64,000 nucleotides of DNA, from assembly GCF_006152065.1 (NCBI RefSeq), contig NZ_VDFW01000029.1, positions 1 to 64,000 of the forward strand. The letters are read 5' to 3'. Shown piece by piece: positions 8,950-17,129 of this stretch. The stretch's first letter is position 1, and the number at the start of each line of letters is the position of its first letter. The notes under the pieces were generated by a model. That model ran no database searches, was not told where the DNA came from, and saw only the letters and a list, made by a program, of their open reading frames with translations. The position numbers and the translations under genes are program-made. The DNA comes from Amycolatopsis alkalitolerans. Its GTDB lineage: Bacteria > Actinomycetota > Actinomycetes > Mycobacteriales > Pseudonocardiaceae.

Positions 8950-11900
8950 GTGCTCCCCGCGCAGGCGGGGATGATCCGCGGGCAACCCAGATGAACGCGT
9001 TGGGGACGGCGTGCTCCCCGCGCAGGCGGGGATGATCCGCCGAAAGGCAATCCCCTGTGGTAAACGGAATTGTGCTCCCCGCGCAGGCGGGGATGATCCC
9101 TGTCTACGCTCATACACTAGATGTCCACCGCGGTGCTCCCCGCGCAGGCGGGGATGATCCCGGTCGCGTCGATGCTCGGCACGCCGTCCACGAGTGCTCC
9201 CCGCGCAGGCGGGGATGATCCGAACAAGCAGGAGCGCCGCAAGATCTACCGGCAGTGCTCCCCGCGCAGGCGGGGATGATCCGCCCCAGAGCCGAAGAGA
9301 CCAGTACGGAGCGACGTGCTCCCCGCGCAGGCGGGGATGATCCGCACTCGCAGCCCCTCGGGCTGCGCAGTAATCCGTGCTCCCCGCGCAGGCGGGGATG
9401 ATCCTTCCGAGGTTCGTGAGCCGCTCAACCGGAGAGTGTGCTCCCCGCGCAGGCGGGGATGATCCCACGCTAGAGATCGACTACGACGCGTGGTCCGCGT
9501 GCTCCCCGCGCAGGCGGGGATGATCCGGGACCGACCCGGCGGCAGGAGAAGGAGACCACGTGCTCCCCGCGCAGGCGGGGATGATCCCCCGGTTGCCGTG
9601 CACAACCTGGCCGCCGCCGTGTGCTCCCCGCGCAGGCGGGGATGATCCGTCCTGCAAGCCCGACCCGTATTCGGTGGTGGTGTGCTCCCCGCGCAGGCGG
9701 GGATGATCCGTTCGTCGGCGACTCGCAGTCGGCGAGCATGGTGTGCTCCCCGCGCAGGCGGGGATGATCCGCAGCTGTCGCCCGGTCGCCAGGGCCGGCG
9801 AGAGTGCTCCCCGCGCAGGCGGGGATGATCCGTCTCTTTGCGCCACGTGGACAGCATGGCGTATGTGCTCCCCGCGCAGGCGGGGATGATCCGTGCTTGG
9901 TGGGCCACAGAACCCGACGTGGGTCGTGCTCCCCGCGCAGGCGGGGATGATCCGGGACTCGCAGTCCATGGAGACTGGACTGGACGGTGCTCCCCGCGCA
10001 GGCGGGGATGATCCCCGGGGGAGAGAACCAGGTTCGCCAAGATGGCCGTGCTCCCCGCGCAGGCGGGGATGATCCGTGGCTGTCCGACAGCCCACCGGAG
10101 CAGTGGGAGTGCTCCCCGCGCAGGCGGGGATGATCCCGCCGTGGAGGTCGGGTTCTGGGCCATGTTGTTGTGCTCCCCGCGCAGGCGGGGATGATCCGGA
10201 GGCAGACGACATGCAGCCCCATACGCTTCCGTGCTCCCCGCGCAGGCGGGGATGATCCAATCTCGACGGCGACGGGTGGAGCACATTCGACGTGCTCCCC
10301 GCGCAGGCGGGGATGATCCGCGCCAGGACCCCGAACCCGAGACCGAGCCGGAGTGCTCCCCGCGCAGGCGGGGATGATCCCGCCAGCGACCCGAATAGAG
10401 CCTTGATCCCCTCGTGCTCCCCGCGCAGGCGGGGATGATCCGGCGACGTGATCACGATAATTATGCGGGAGGAGGTGCTCCCCGCGCAGGCGGGGATGAT
10501 CCTTCAAGCTGGTAGTCGAGAAGGCCACCTCGAAGGTGCTCCCCGCGCAGGCGGGGATGATCCTTGTTGAGGTAGACCGTGGCCCGCCCGCCCGGGGTGC
10601 TCCCCGCGCAGGCGGGGATGATCCCGTATTGCCGACGCCGCGGATTACTCCGTCGCCGTGCTCCCCGCGCAGGCGGGGATGATCCCCGGCCCGCGAGGAT
10701 GGCGCACCGGGGGCATGAGTGCTCCCCGCGCAGGCGGGGATGATCCGCGCGAGCTCTCGCAGGTATTGACTCATTCTCTGTGCTCCCCGCGCAGGCGGGG
10801 ATGATCCGGGCCCGTTCGCGGCCACGCAGACTATCGCAGAGTGCTCCCCGCGCAGGCGGGGATGATCCGACACGGAAGGTATAGCAAACCACCGGGTCTA
10901 GGTGCTCCCCGCGCAGGCGGGGATGATCCGGTGGCGGAGCCTGGGTAGGTCATCGGGCCCCCGTGCTCCCCGCGCAGGCGGGGATGATCCGAAGTCCACC
11001 AGAGGAATGCCGTTGGTGCGAGCGTGCTCCCCGCGCAGGCGGGGATGATCCACTCCGTGAACCCGAGAGGGGGCCAGTCGTGCCGTGCTCCCCGCGCAGG
11101 CGGGGATGATCCGCCGCCACAGGTTCTTTTCGCCCCGACCAAAGGGTGCTCCCCGCGCAGGCGGGGATGATCCCCGTCGTTCCTGCGCCCATCCCTCACA
11201 CTGGATGTGCTCCCCGCGCAGGCGGGGATGATCCCCGCAGCCCGATGTTGAGCAGAGCCACCGTGTGGTGCTCCCCGCGCAGGCGGGGATGATCCCAGGA
11301 GCGCCGCGACCCAGGCTATGACCATCACGTGCTCCCCGCGCAGGCGGGGATGATCCGCATACGGAGACAGGCACTGTCGCGGTGTTCCGGTGTGCTCCCC
11401 GCGCAGGCGGGGATGATCCCTGGGTGCCGCAGTGGCGGAGTGGGCGCTGGGAGTGCTCCCCGCGCAGGCGGGGATGATCCGTGGGGACCGGGATGCGCGG
11501 CGACGATTCTCATGTGCTCCCCGCGCAGGCGGGGATGATCCGGAACTCCAGGACAACCCCCACGCCGAGCACCTGTGCTCCCCGCGCAGGCGGGGATGAT
11601 CCGACTACCCCGACGTCGAGATGCGCGTCACCGTCGTGCTCCCCGCGCAGGCGGGGATGATCCGCCGCACTCGTTCAGCACCCGGAACAACTCGTCGTGC
11701 TCCCCGCGCAGGCGGGGATGATCCGCGGACTTCGGGTCGTGCGCTCGGACAGCTGACGTGCTCCCCGCGCAGGCGGGGATGATCCGGGCGACGGCGTCGC
11801 CCCGAACCTGCTTGGCACGTGCTCCCCGCGCAGGCGGGGATGATCCGTCACGTCCGTCCGCCCGGCCGCGAGCGGAGACGTGCTCCCCGCGCAGGCGGGG

Positions 11901-12273
11901 ATGATCCGTCGTCGGCCCCAACGCCTCTGCGATAGTCTGCGTGCTCCCCGCGCAGGCGGGGATGATCCGACATCCGATCCCCGGCTGCAGTCGATCGCAG
12001 GGTGCTCCCCGCGCAGGCGGGGATGATCCTGAGATCAGTCCGGCGGTAACAGGAGCCCGCGTGTGCTCCCCGCGCAGGCGGGGATGATCCCGCCGCAGGG
12101 CACGAGCCCCCGAAGTCCGGGAAGTGCTCCCCGCGCAGGCGGGGATGATCCCAACAGCGTGTCACCGACTGTCCACCCGGACACGTGCTCCCCGCGCAGG
12201 CGGGGATGATCCCGCCATGTCAGCTCGATCAACCAGATCCCGGACGTGCTCCCCGCGCAGGCGGGGATGATCC
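8950..12273 (+). CRISPR. Type I-E CRISPR array, 55 repeats and 54 spacers
   Basis: The 28-nt repeat begins GTGCTCCCCGCGC and ends GGGGATGATCC. I located 55 copies and saw no variant among them. The period is 61 nt (33-nt spacers) from 8950 to 11329; one interval of 63 follows (a 35-nt spacer at 11357-11391), then 61 again to the last copy at 12246. If the true repeat is 29 nt, the 29th base is variable; I counted about 32 G, 16 C, 4 T and 2 A. The last repeat is as perfect as the first, which is unusual at a trailer end. Open frames across the array on either strand are artefacts of the repeat. Confidence 0.99.
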
Positions 12274-12406
12274 CTCTGCGAAATCTTGTCACCGACACGA
12301 GGCCCACGTCGGCAGGACCGTACGTAGAGATGCCGAAGCGAGGGTCAACGCGGCGTTGCCCCTCGCCGAACTCAAGCTTGGGCTCGGTGAGGATCTCGAC
12401 GTACAT
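12274..12406 (-). pseudogene. Truncated gene start, possibly prokaryotic Argonaute (PIWI) family
   Basis: On the minus strand an ATG at 12406 is preceded by a good ribosome site (GGAGAA, 8 bases upstream). It encodes MYVEILTEPKLEFGEGQ and then RRVDPRFGISTYGPADVG before the frame enters the last CRISPR repeat after about 44 codons. From memory the pattern EPxLEFGxG...DPRFGIxxYGPxD resembles the N-terminus of actinobacterial prokaryotic Argonaute proteins; this is a recollection, not a search. The rest of the gene is absent, so the array and this gene were joined by deletion or recombination. Confidence 0.4.
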
Positions 12407-12704
12407 CAGCTACTTCTCCGACGGCGGCGGCCTCCAGAGCGTGGCGGCCGGTTGGTTGTATGTCGACGTGCGCTTGGCGCGGGTCGATCTTGATGCTGCT
12501 AGCCGCGCGCCGGGAGGCGGCAGGCGGCGACTTCGGTCGAGCGGGGTTTCGGCAGAAAGGTGGAAATAGTCCGGTTAGGACCGTCTGGTCAGTGGCGATC
12601 GTCCTCGGGGCAGGGGACTTTGGCCACTACATCTGCCGTCGCGGGGGCGAACACCATGCCTGCAGACAGCAGGCCGGCGATACGGCCGGATCAGGAGGTA
12701 TGGC
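12407..12704. other. Gap with possible 3' end of a lost minus-strand gene
   Basis: No intact gene is visible in these 298 bases. On the minus strand a frame ending with TAG at 12411-12413 gives a tail containing RTSTYNQPAATLWRPPPSEK, only four bases upstream of the ATG of the truncated gene at 12406. This is the spacing expected of two genes in one operon. Farther upstream the frame becomes low-quality, so only a short 3' remnant would survive. I recognise no family in it. Confidence 0.25.
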
Positions 12705-12872
12705 ATGGCTGTTTTCGCCCGCGGGCCGGTGGATCTGAACACCACCGGTCACTACCTGCATTGGGGCGTCATCCAGATCTCGGTGGCGAACCTCGTCGTC
12801 ATCCTGTTGATGCTGCTGGTGTTCGCGCTGGCCATCGCGTTGCCGTTTCCCCGGGGAGGCGACCGGCGATGA
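12705..12872 (+). CDS. Small single-span membrane protein of a cytochrome b module
   Basis: This 55-residue protein (ATG 12705) starts MAVFARGPVDLNTTGHYLHW and carries one hydrophobic helix, about residues 24-48, followed by a basic end (PRGGDRR). AGGAGG at 12693-12698 provides a good ribosome site. The stop overlaps the ATG of the cytochrome b gene, so it is the first gene of a coupled three-gene unit. It may be a small accessory subunit, as other respiratory complexes have, but I do not recognise the family. Confidence 0.7.
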   Translation: MAVFARGPVDLNTTGHYLHWGVIQISVANLVVILLMLLVFALAIALPFPRGGDRR

Positions 12873-13576
12873 GCACGGGACCAGGCAAGGGGCAAACGCG
12901 AACGGACGAGTTCGGCGACGGCGTGGACCCACGGAACTGGACCGCTCGCCTGCGGCGACGGGCGGTGCGCGCACTGCCGCCGGACAGGCTGATGCCCGAC
13001 CGTCAGCCGGCATACGTGTCGAGCTGGATCTACGTCTTCGGGGTGCTGACCCTCACCGCGCTGATCTGGGTGATCTTCTCCGGCACCTGGCTGGCACTGG
13101 AAGGCCCGGTGTGGTGGCACACCTCGCCGGTCGGGCATTTCGTGAACTCCCTGCACCTGTGGGGCGTGGAACTCTTCTTCTTCTTCATGGTCATCCACCT
13201 GTGGGGCAAGTTCTTCATGGCCGCCTGGCGCGGCCGGCGCGCGGCAACCTGGGTGACGGGCTCGATCGCGTTCCTCGGCTCGATCGCCACCGCGTTCACC
13301 GGATATCTGGTACAGACCAACTTCGATGCACAGTGGATCTCGACCCAGGCGAAGGACGGCCTCAACTCTGTCGGCATCGGAGCCTGGTTCAACGTCCTCG
13401 ACACCGGGCAGATGCTGCTCTGGCACGTGCTGCTGCTCCCACTGGTACTGGGCGTCCTCATCGTCTGGCACATCCTGCTGGTACGCAGGCGCGGGGTGGT
13501 CCCCCCAATCGGGGCCGAGCCCGAGGAGCAGGAACAGCTGGCGGCTGCACCGGAGACAGAAGGGACGCGACGATGA
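12869..13576 (+). CDS. Cytochrome b6-like diheme membrane protein
   Basis: The 235-residue product has about four transmembrane helices. Two His pairs can ligate two b hemes: His96/His110 (LHLWGVELFFFFMVIH) and His186/His201 (WHVLLLPLVLGVLIVWH). The spacings of 14 and 15 are those of cytochrome b6. It is far shorter than an actinobacterial QcrB, and no Rieske protein, cytochrome c or subunit IV gene is adjacent. It is probably a quinone-linked electron-transfer subunit, with the partner unknown. It is translationally coupled to both neighbours. Confidence 0.8.
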   Translation: MSTGPGKGQTRTDEFGDGVDPRNWTARLRRRAVRALPPDRLMPDRQPAYVSSWIYVFGVLTLTALIWVIFSGTWLALEGPVWWHTSPVGHFVNSLHLWGVELFFFFMVIHLWGKFFMAAWRGRRAATWVTGSIAFLGSIATAFTGYLVQTNFDAQWISTQAKDGLNSVGIGAWFNVLDTGQMLLWHVLLLPLVLGVLIVWHILLVRRRGVVPPIGAEPEEQEQLAAAPETEGTRR

Positions 13577-14571
13577 CGACCCGAACCGGCACGCGACCGA
13601 GCAAGCGCCACCACGCCGACGGGCCGTGGCGCGGCCCGACGCGGCACTACGACCTGGTCAAGGAGTTCGTCATCGCGCTGGTCGTGACCGGCATGCTGAC
13701 GGCTTTGCTCGCCACCGTACTCAGCTCGCCAGACGATCACGCCATCAGCCTGCGTCAGTGGGCCAACGCGGATCCGGCGGACTTCGTGACCACCACCGTC
13801 ACCGAACTCGGCGGTACCAGCGACACAGCGACCTACGGCCCCCCGTACAACGACAGCAGCCAAGGGCAGCACATGGGACCGGTCACGCTGCAGAAGTGGG
13901 GCGGCATACGGGAACCGGTCGACCCGGCCACCGACTTCGTGCTCGGCCCGCTGAAGGCGGTTCCGGATGACCCGCGCCTGACGCAGGCGCTGCGGACCTA
14001 CACCTCGGCTTCGGCTGCCCAGCAGCTGCGCTGGGCCGGTGACTACGACGACGCGCTGAGCAAGGCTCCTGGCAACGACCCCGCCAAGGTCGCACCGGGA
14101 GACTACGGGCCCGTACCCGTGCTGACCGGCCGCCTGCTCCGGCTGGCCCAGACCGGCGGCCTTGATAGCGCGCTCGTCGGCAACAGCGGGTTCTACACCA
14201 CGAACTACACCAAACCCCTGCTGTTCCTCGCCGACGGAGGCTACTTCGCCGGCATCGCCGACTCCCGGCACCTCTCGGGCGACCAGTGGGGCATGATGAA
14301 CGAGACCGGCAACTACCCCGGCCAGGCGTGGCTGTGGCTCTACACGTTCTGGTACCAGATCCCGTCGTTCGCACACTCCGACAACGCCGATGCCTGGATC
14401 TGGGCACTGATGGCGCTACTGAGCCTGATCCTGATCTGCGTGCCGTTCATCCCCGGACTGCGCAGCGTGCCCCGCCTGGTCGGGCTCCACCGCCTGATCT
14501 GGCGACGCTACCACCGCGACCACCCACCAGCCACGGCAACACAGGGACCGGCTCACCCACCGGACTCCTGA
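13573..14571 (+). CDS. Membrane-anchored protein of the cytochrome b module, unknown function
   Basis: This 332-residue protein starts at an ATG overlapping the cytochrome b stop. It has one membrane helix near residues 28-50, a predicted external domain of about 220 residues (from SSPDDHAISLRQWANADPADF), and a second helix near the C-terminus (ALMALLSLILICVPFIPGL) before a basic tail. No CxxCH heme-c motif or iron-sulfur Cys pattern is visible. It does not resemble cytochrome bf subunit IV. I infer a dedicated partner of the upstream cytochrome b, possibly binding an external electron donor or acceptor. Confidence 0.7.
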   Translation: MTTRTGTRPSKRHHADGPWRGPTRHYDLVKEFVIALVVTGMLTALLATVLSSPDDHAISLRQWANADPADFVTTTVTELGGTSDTATYGPPYNDSSQGQHMGPVTLQKWGGIREPVDPATDFVLGPLKAVPDDPRLTQALRTYTSASAAQQLRWAGDYDDALSKAPGNDPAKVAPGDYGPVPVLTGRLLRLAQTGGLDSALVGNSGFYTTNYTKPLLFLADGGYFAGIADSRHLSGDQWGMMNETGNYPGQAWLWLYTFWYQIPSFAHSDNADAWIWALMALLSLILICVPFIPGLRSVPRLVGLHRLIWRRYHRDHPPATATQGPAHPPDS

Positions 14572-14968
14572 ACCCCTCGCCCGGGCCTCACAAGTTCCGC
14601 GAGCAGCGCGCGGACCATCCGGTCGATCTCGTCGTGGATCCGCCGGACCTCCCCGACCGGCCTGTCCGCAGGGGTCGTCGAGCTGCCAGTCCAGATAACG
14701 CTTGCCGGGAAAGACCGGGCACGCGTCGCTGCAGCTCATCCTGATCACGACGTCGGCCGCGCGGACGGCCTCCCGTGGTCAGCGGCTCCGGGAACTCCCG
14801 CGACAGGTCGAAGCCGAGCTGGCCCATGACCGTCACCACGGCGGGATTGAGGGTGTTCGCCGGCACCGACCCGGCCGAGCGCACCGTGACCGCGCCGCGC
14901 GCGTGGTGGTCCAGCAACGCGGCCGCCATCTGCGAGCGACCCGCGTTGTGCACGCAGACGAACAGCAC
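14572..14968 (-). pseudogene. arsC: Frameshifted arsenate reductase (low-molecular-weight phosphatase type)
   Basis: The reading from GTG 14968 begins LFVCVHNAGRSQMAAALLDHH, the CX5R loop of arsenate reductases of the LMW phosphatase fold. After EFPEPLT it leaves frame. One extra G in GGG restores the expected EAVRAADVVIRMSCSDACPVFPGKRYLDW in a second frame. A second shift near DDPCGQ moves the end (EVRRIHDEIDRMVRALLAELV) into a third frame. All three segments are clearly the same family, so the gene is broken at two points. Sequencing error is possible, but the neighbour is also damaged. Confidence 0.8.
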
Positions 14969-14987
14969 CTCAGGCGTCAGGTTTGCC

Positions 14988-15560
14988 TCATCGTGGACGA
15001 AGGGCGAACGAGACGTACACCAGCGCGAGGAGCACGGGCACCTCGATCAGCGGGCCGACCACCCCGGCGAGCGCCGGCCCGCTCGTGGCGCCGAACGTGG
15101 CGATCGCGACCGCGATGGCCAGCTCGAAGTTGTCGCCCGCCGCGGTGAACGCGAGCGTGGTGGTCCGCTCGTAGCTCTGCCCGCGCGCCTTCCCCAGCGC
15201 GTACGACCCGGCCCATCACGGCGAAACAGGCCAGCGGCGACAGCGCGATACGCGCGACGTCGAGAGGATGGCCGGTGATCTGGTGCCCCTGCAGCGCGAA
15301 CAGCACGACGGGCCCGACCTTGGCGACCAGCGGGATGCTGAGGAAGATCAGCACACTCTTGGCGATCCACCATCCCGACACGGCCAGTTGCGTGGTCGGC
15401 AGACCGAGCCAGCCGAGCAGCACCGACAGGTAGAACCAGCCCAGCACCCCGAACATGAGCACCTGGAACACGGAGTTCAGCGCCACGAGCACGCCGCAGC
15501 CTCCCGGTCGCCGCACGCCAGGTCGTTCCAGATGATCACCATCGCGATGCACCACCCCGA
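14988..15560 (-). pseudogene. arsB: Degenerate ACR3-type arsenite exporter
   Basis: Fragments of the ACR3 (BASS family) arsenite efflux pump lie in several frames: IAMVIIWNDLACGDREAA, then ALNSVFQVLMFGVLGWFYLSV and WWIAKSVLIFLSIPLVAK, then LFALQGHQITGHPLDVARIAL, and a C-terminus [20 protein letters not shown] ending at TGA 14988. The N-terminal third is missing. A segment between the third and fourth pieces appears deleted, and at least two frameshifts are present. Transcription order would be exporter then arsC, the usual operon. No arsR is visible. Confidence 0.75.
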
Positions 15561-15753
15561 TCATGCGCGCGTGGGCCGCGCGGGGCTTCGCCGTGGAACG
15601 GCACGTACGGATCGCTCCACAGATCCGTCCCGGAGGCCCGGATGCCTGAGAAGATCCCGAAAGCCCAACCCGACGGCATTTCCCAGGTCCCGACATCAGA
15701 CAGGCCGGCAGGCGCGCAGCACGGCCCCCCAGCCCTCCGGCTCTGTTTTCCGC
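15561..15753. other. Junction region without recognisable gene
   Basis: This stretch separates the broken arsenite exporter from the transposase fragment. A minus-strand frame reads through it (for example GTWEMPSGWAFGIFSGI), but I recognise no family, start or ribosome site. It is best treated as the scar of the rearrangement that removed the exporter N-terminus. Confidence 0.4.
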
Positions 15754-16128
15754 TCACGAGATTTTCATGAGCGCCGACAACGTCGAGGGGGCGTAGACCC
15801 CGCCGAACAGTGCCCTCATCCCACCCGAGCGCACGACATCGACATCGTCGATGCAGTCCGCGCCCGCGCACATTCCCGCGATCAGCGTGCCCAGTTTCGG
15901 GCCAGGGTTCGCCGATCCGGACGCGATACGCGGCGCGGCGATGGACACTTTCTCCGCCAGCAGCTGCGGCAGTCCGGTCTGCTCAGCCAGGGCCATCACT
16001 GGCACCAGCCCGGCCGGCGACACGAGATGGTCATCGTCGAATAGCGCCGACTCTTCGGCGAACCTGTGCGAGACTTGCACTCGAAGTGCCTTCCAAGGCT
16101 GGGTCCGATTGCTGCGTGAGAACTCCAA
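15754..16128 (-). pseudogene. IS1380-family transposase, N-terminal fragment
   Basis: The 124-residue reading contains ESALFDDDHLVSPAGLVPVM, LAEKVSIAAPRIASGSANPG and AGMCAGADCIDDVDVVRSGG, all typical of the N-terminus of IS1380-type DDE transposases. It stops after GVYAPSTLSALMKIS, whereas full transposases run to about 460 residues. The catalytic core is therefore missing. An 11-bp perfect inverted repeat (GAAGTGCCTTC, 16083-16093 and 16142-16152) brackets its start codon. Confidence 0.8.
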
Positions 16129-16280
16129 TCATCCCAGCTCAGAAGGCACTTCTCCTATTTCGACACGCCCACCGGACCCCACCCGTCGGTGGATCGAGGC
16201 TTAGTAAGCAAGCCGCGATGAAGTGCCTGCATTTGTGACCCGCAGCGTCCTGAGTGAGTGTCTGGTCAGGCTTGTGCGGT

Positions 16281-16976
16281 TCAGCTTGCTGATTCGGTGG
16301 GCGGGGTCGTTTTTTCCGTGGAGCGGATGGAGTGCCAGGCCGCGCGGATGTGGCTGCGCATGACCGACTCGGCCCAGTTTTCGTCGCCTCCGGCGAGTGC
16401 GGTCACCAGTTCGTGGTGGTGGGCCAGGCTGCGCAGCAGGGCCTCCGGGGTGTAGCGCGCGAACGTTCGCCAGACCAGCGGCACCTGGATTACCGAGGCG
16501 GTCACGTTGTTCAGGCGCTCGTTGTCGGCGCTTTTCAGGATCATTTGGTGGAACTGGTTGTTCAGTTCGGTGAGCTTGTCCACGTCAGAGGGGTGGCCGC
16601 CGGGGGCCAGCTCGTCCATCCGGCAGGCCATTTCGTTCAGTTTGGTCACGTCTGCTGTGCCGGCGATGGCGGCGAGCCGGCAGCCCCACGGTTCCAGCAC
16701 CGAGCGCAGGCTGAAGATCTCGTCCAGGTCCCGTTCGCTCCAGCTTTGCACCTGCACGCCGCGGTGGCGCTCGTAGCGCACCAGCCCTTCTGCGGTCAGC
16801 CTGCGGAACGCCTCGCGGACGGGGGTACGGCTGACCCTGGTCGACTCGGCCATCTCACTCTCGCGCAGCCATTCACCCGCAGCCCGTCGGCCGGACAGGA
16901 TCTCCTCGCGGATCAGCCGGTAGGCGTGATCCGCCGCGTGCACGGTGTCGGAGTGGTCCCGATTGGCGTCGCTCAT
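16281..16976 (-). CDS. GntR-family (FCD/FadR-type) transcriptional regulator
   Basis: The product is 231 residues from ATG 16976; a TTG two codons upstream is less likely. The N-terminal winged helix-turn-helix shows YRLIREEILSGRRAAGEWL and SRVSRTPVREAFRRLTAEGLV (ESEMAES precedes it). The C-terminal all-helical FCD domain has DLDEIFSLRSVLEPWGCRLAA and histidines of a likely metal site (NQFHQM, HHHELV, HIRAAW). It diverges from the CoA-transferase operon, and two TTGTATGCAAC boxes lie between them. It therefore probably represses that operon and itself, released by a pathway acid or acyl-CoA. Confidence 0.88.
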   Translation of the reverse strand: MSDANRDHSDTVHAADHAYRLIREEILSGRRAAGEWLRESEMAESTRVSRTPVREAFRRLTAEGLVRYERHRGVQVQSWSERDLDEIFSLRSVLEPWGCRLAAIAGTADVTKLNEMACRMDELAPGGHPSDVDKLTELNNQFHQMILKSADNERLNNVTASVIQVPLVWRTFARYTPEALLRSLAHHHELVTALAGGDENWAESVMRSHIRAAWHSIRSTEKTTPPTESAS

Positions 16977-17002
16977 TGTCAAGGACAGTAGCGACCAGAA
17001 AA

Positions 17003-17014
17003 GTTGTATGCAAC
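17003..17014. promoter_or_regulatory. Candidate GntR operator, copy 1
   Basis: The sequence GTTGTATGCAAC has GTTG/CAAC inverted arms and fits the TNGTNNNACNA-like sites of FadR-subfamily GntR proteins. It lies 26 bp upstream of the gntR start. An identical 11-bp core recurs 96 bp away next to the divergent operon. Confidence 0.65.
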
Positions 17015-17099
17015 ATCTCGGATCGTGCGTTGACAGCGCACGTCCAGTCGCATAACTTCCAGTGAATCATGTCGACGCTTGATGACAGATGACAGTTGA

Positions 17100-17110
17100 T
17101 TGTATGCAAC
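17100..17110. promoter_or_regulatory. Candidate GntR operator, copy 2
   Basis: This is a second exact copy of TTGTATGCAAC, ending 19 bp before the ATG of the CoA-transferase gene. Occupancy here would block initiation or early elongation of the catabolic operon. Confidence 0.65.
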
Positions 17111-17129
17111 TGTGTGGATGGGTGGATCT

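Noticed and set aside
9194..11328. Spacers 5 and 39 share CAGGAGCGCCGC
   Set aside because: The 12-base match diverges on one side within both spacers, so they cannot come from overlapping protospacers; chance or a common coding motif is enough.
8941..12165. Long open frames across the array on the minus strand, with repeating Pro/Arg-rich peptides
   Set aside because: They are the translated CRISPR repeat and spacers; the 61-nt period causes the pattern and there is no start signal.
12460..12738. Plus-strand frames between the array and the cytochrome b module
   Set aside because: They lack ribosome sites and family resemblance, and one ends inside the well-supported small membrane gene.
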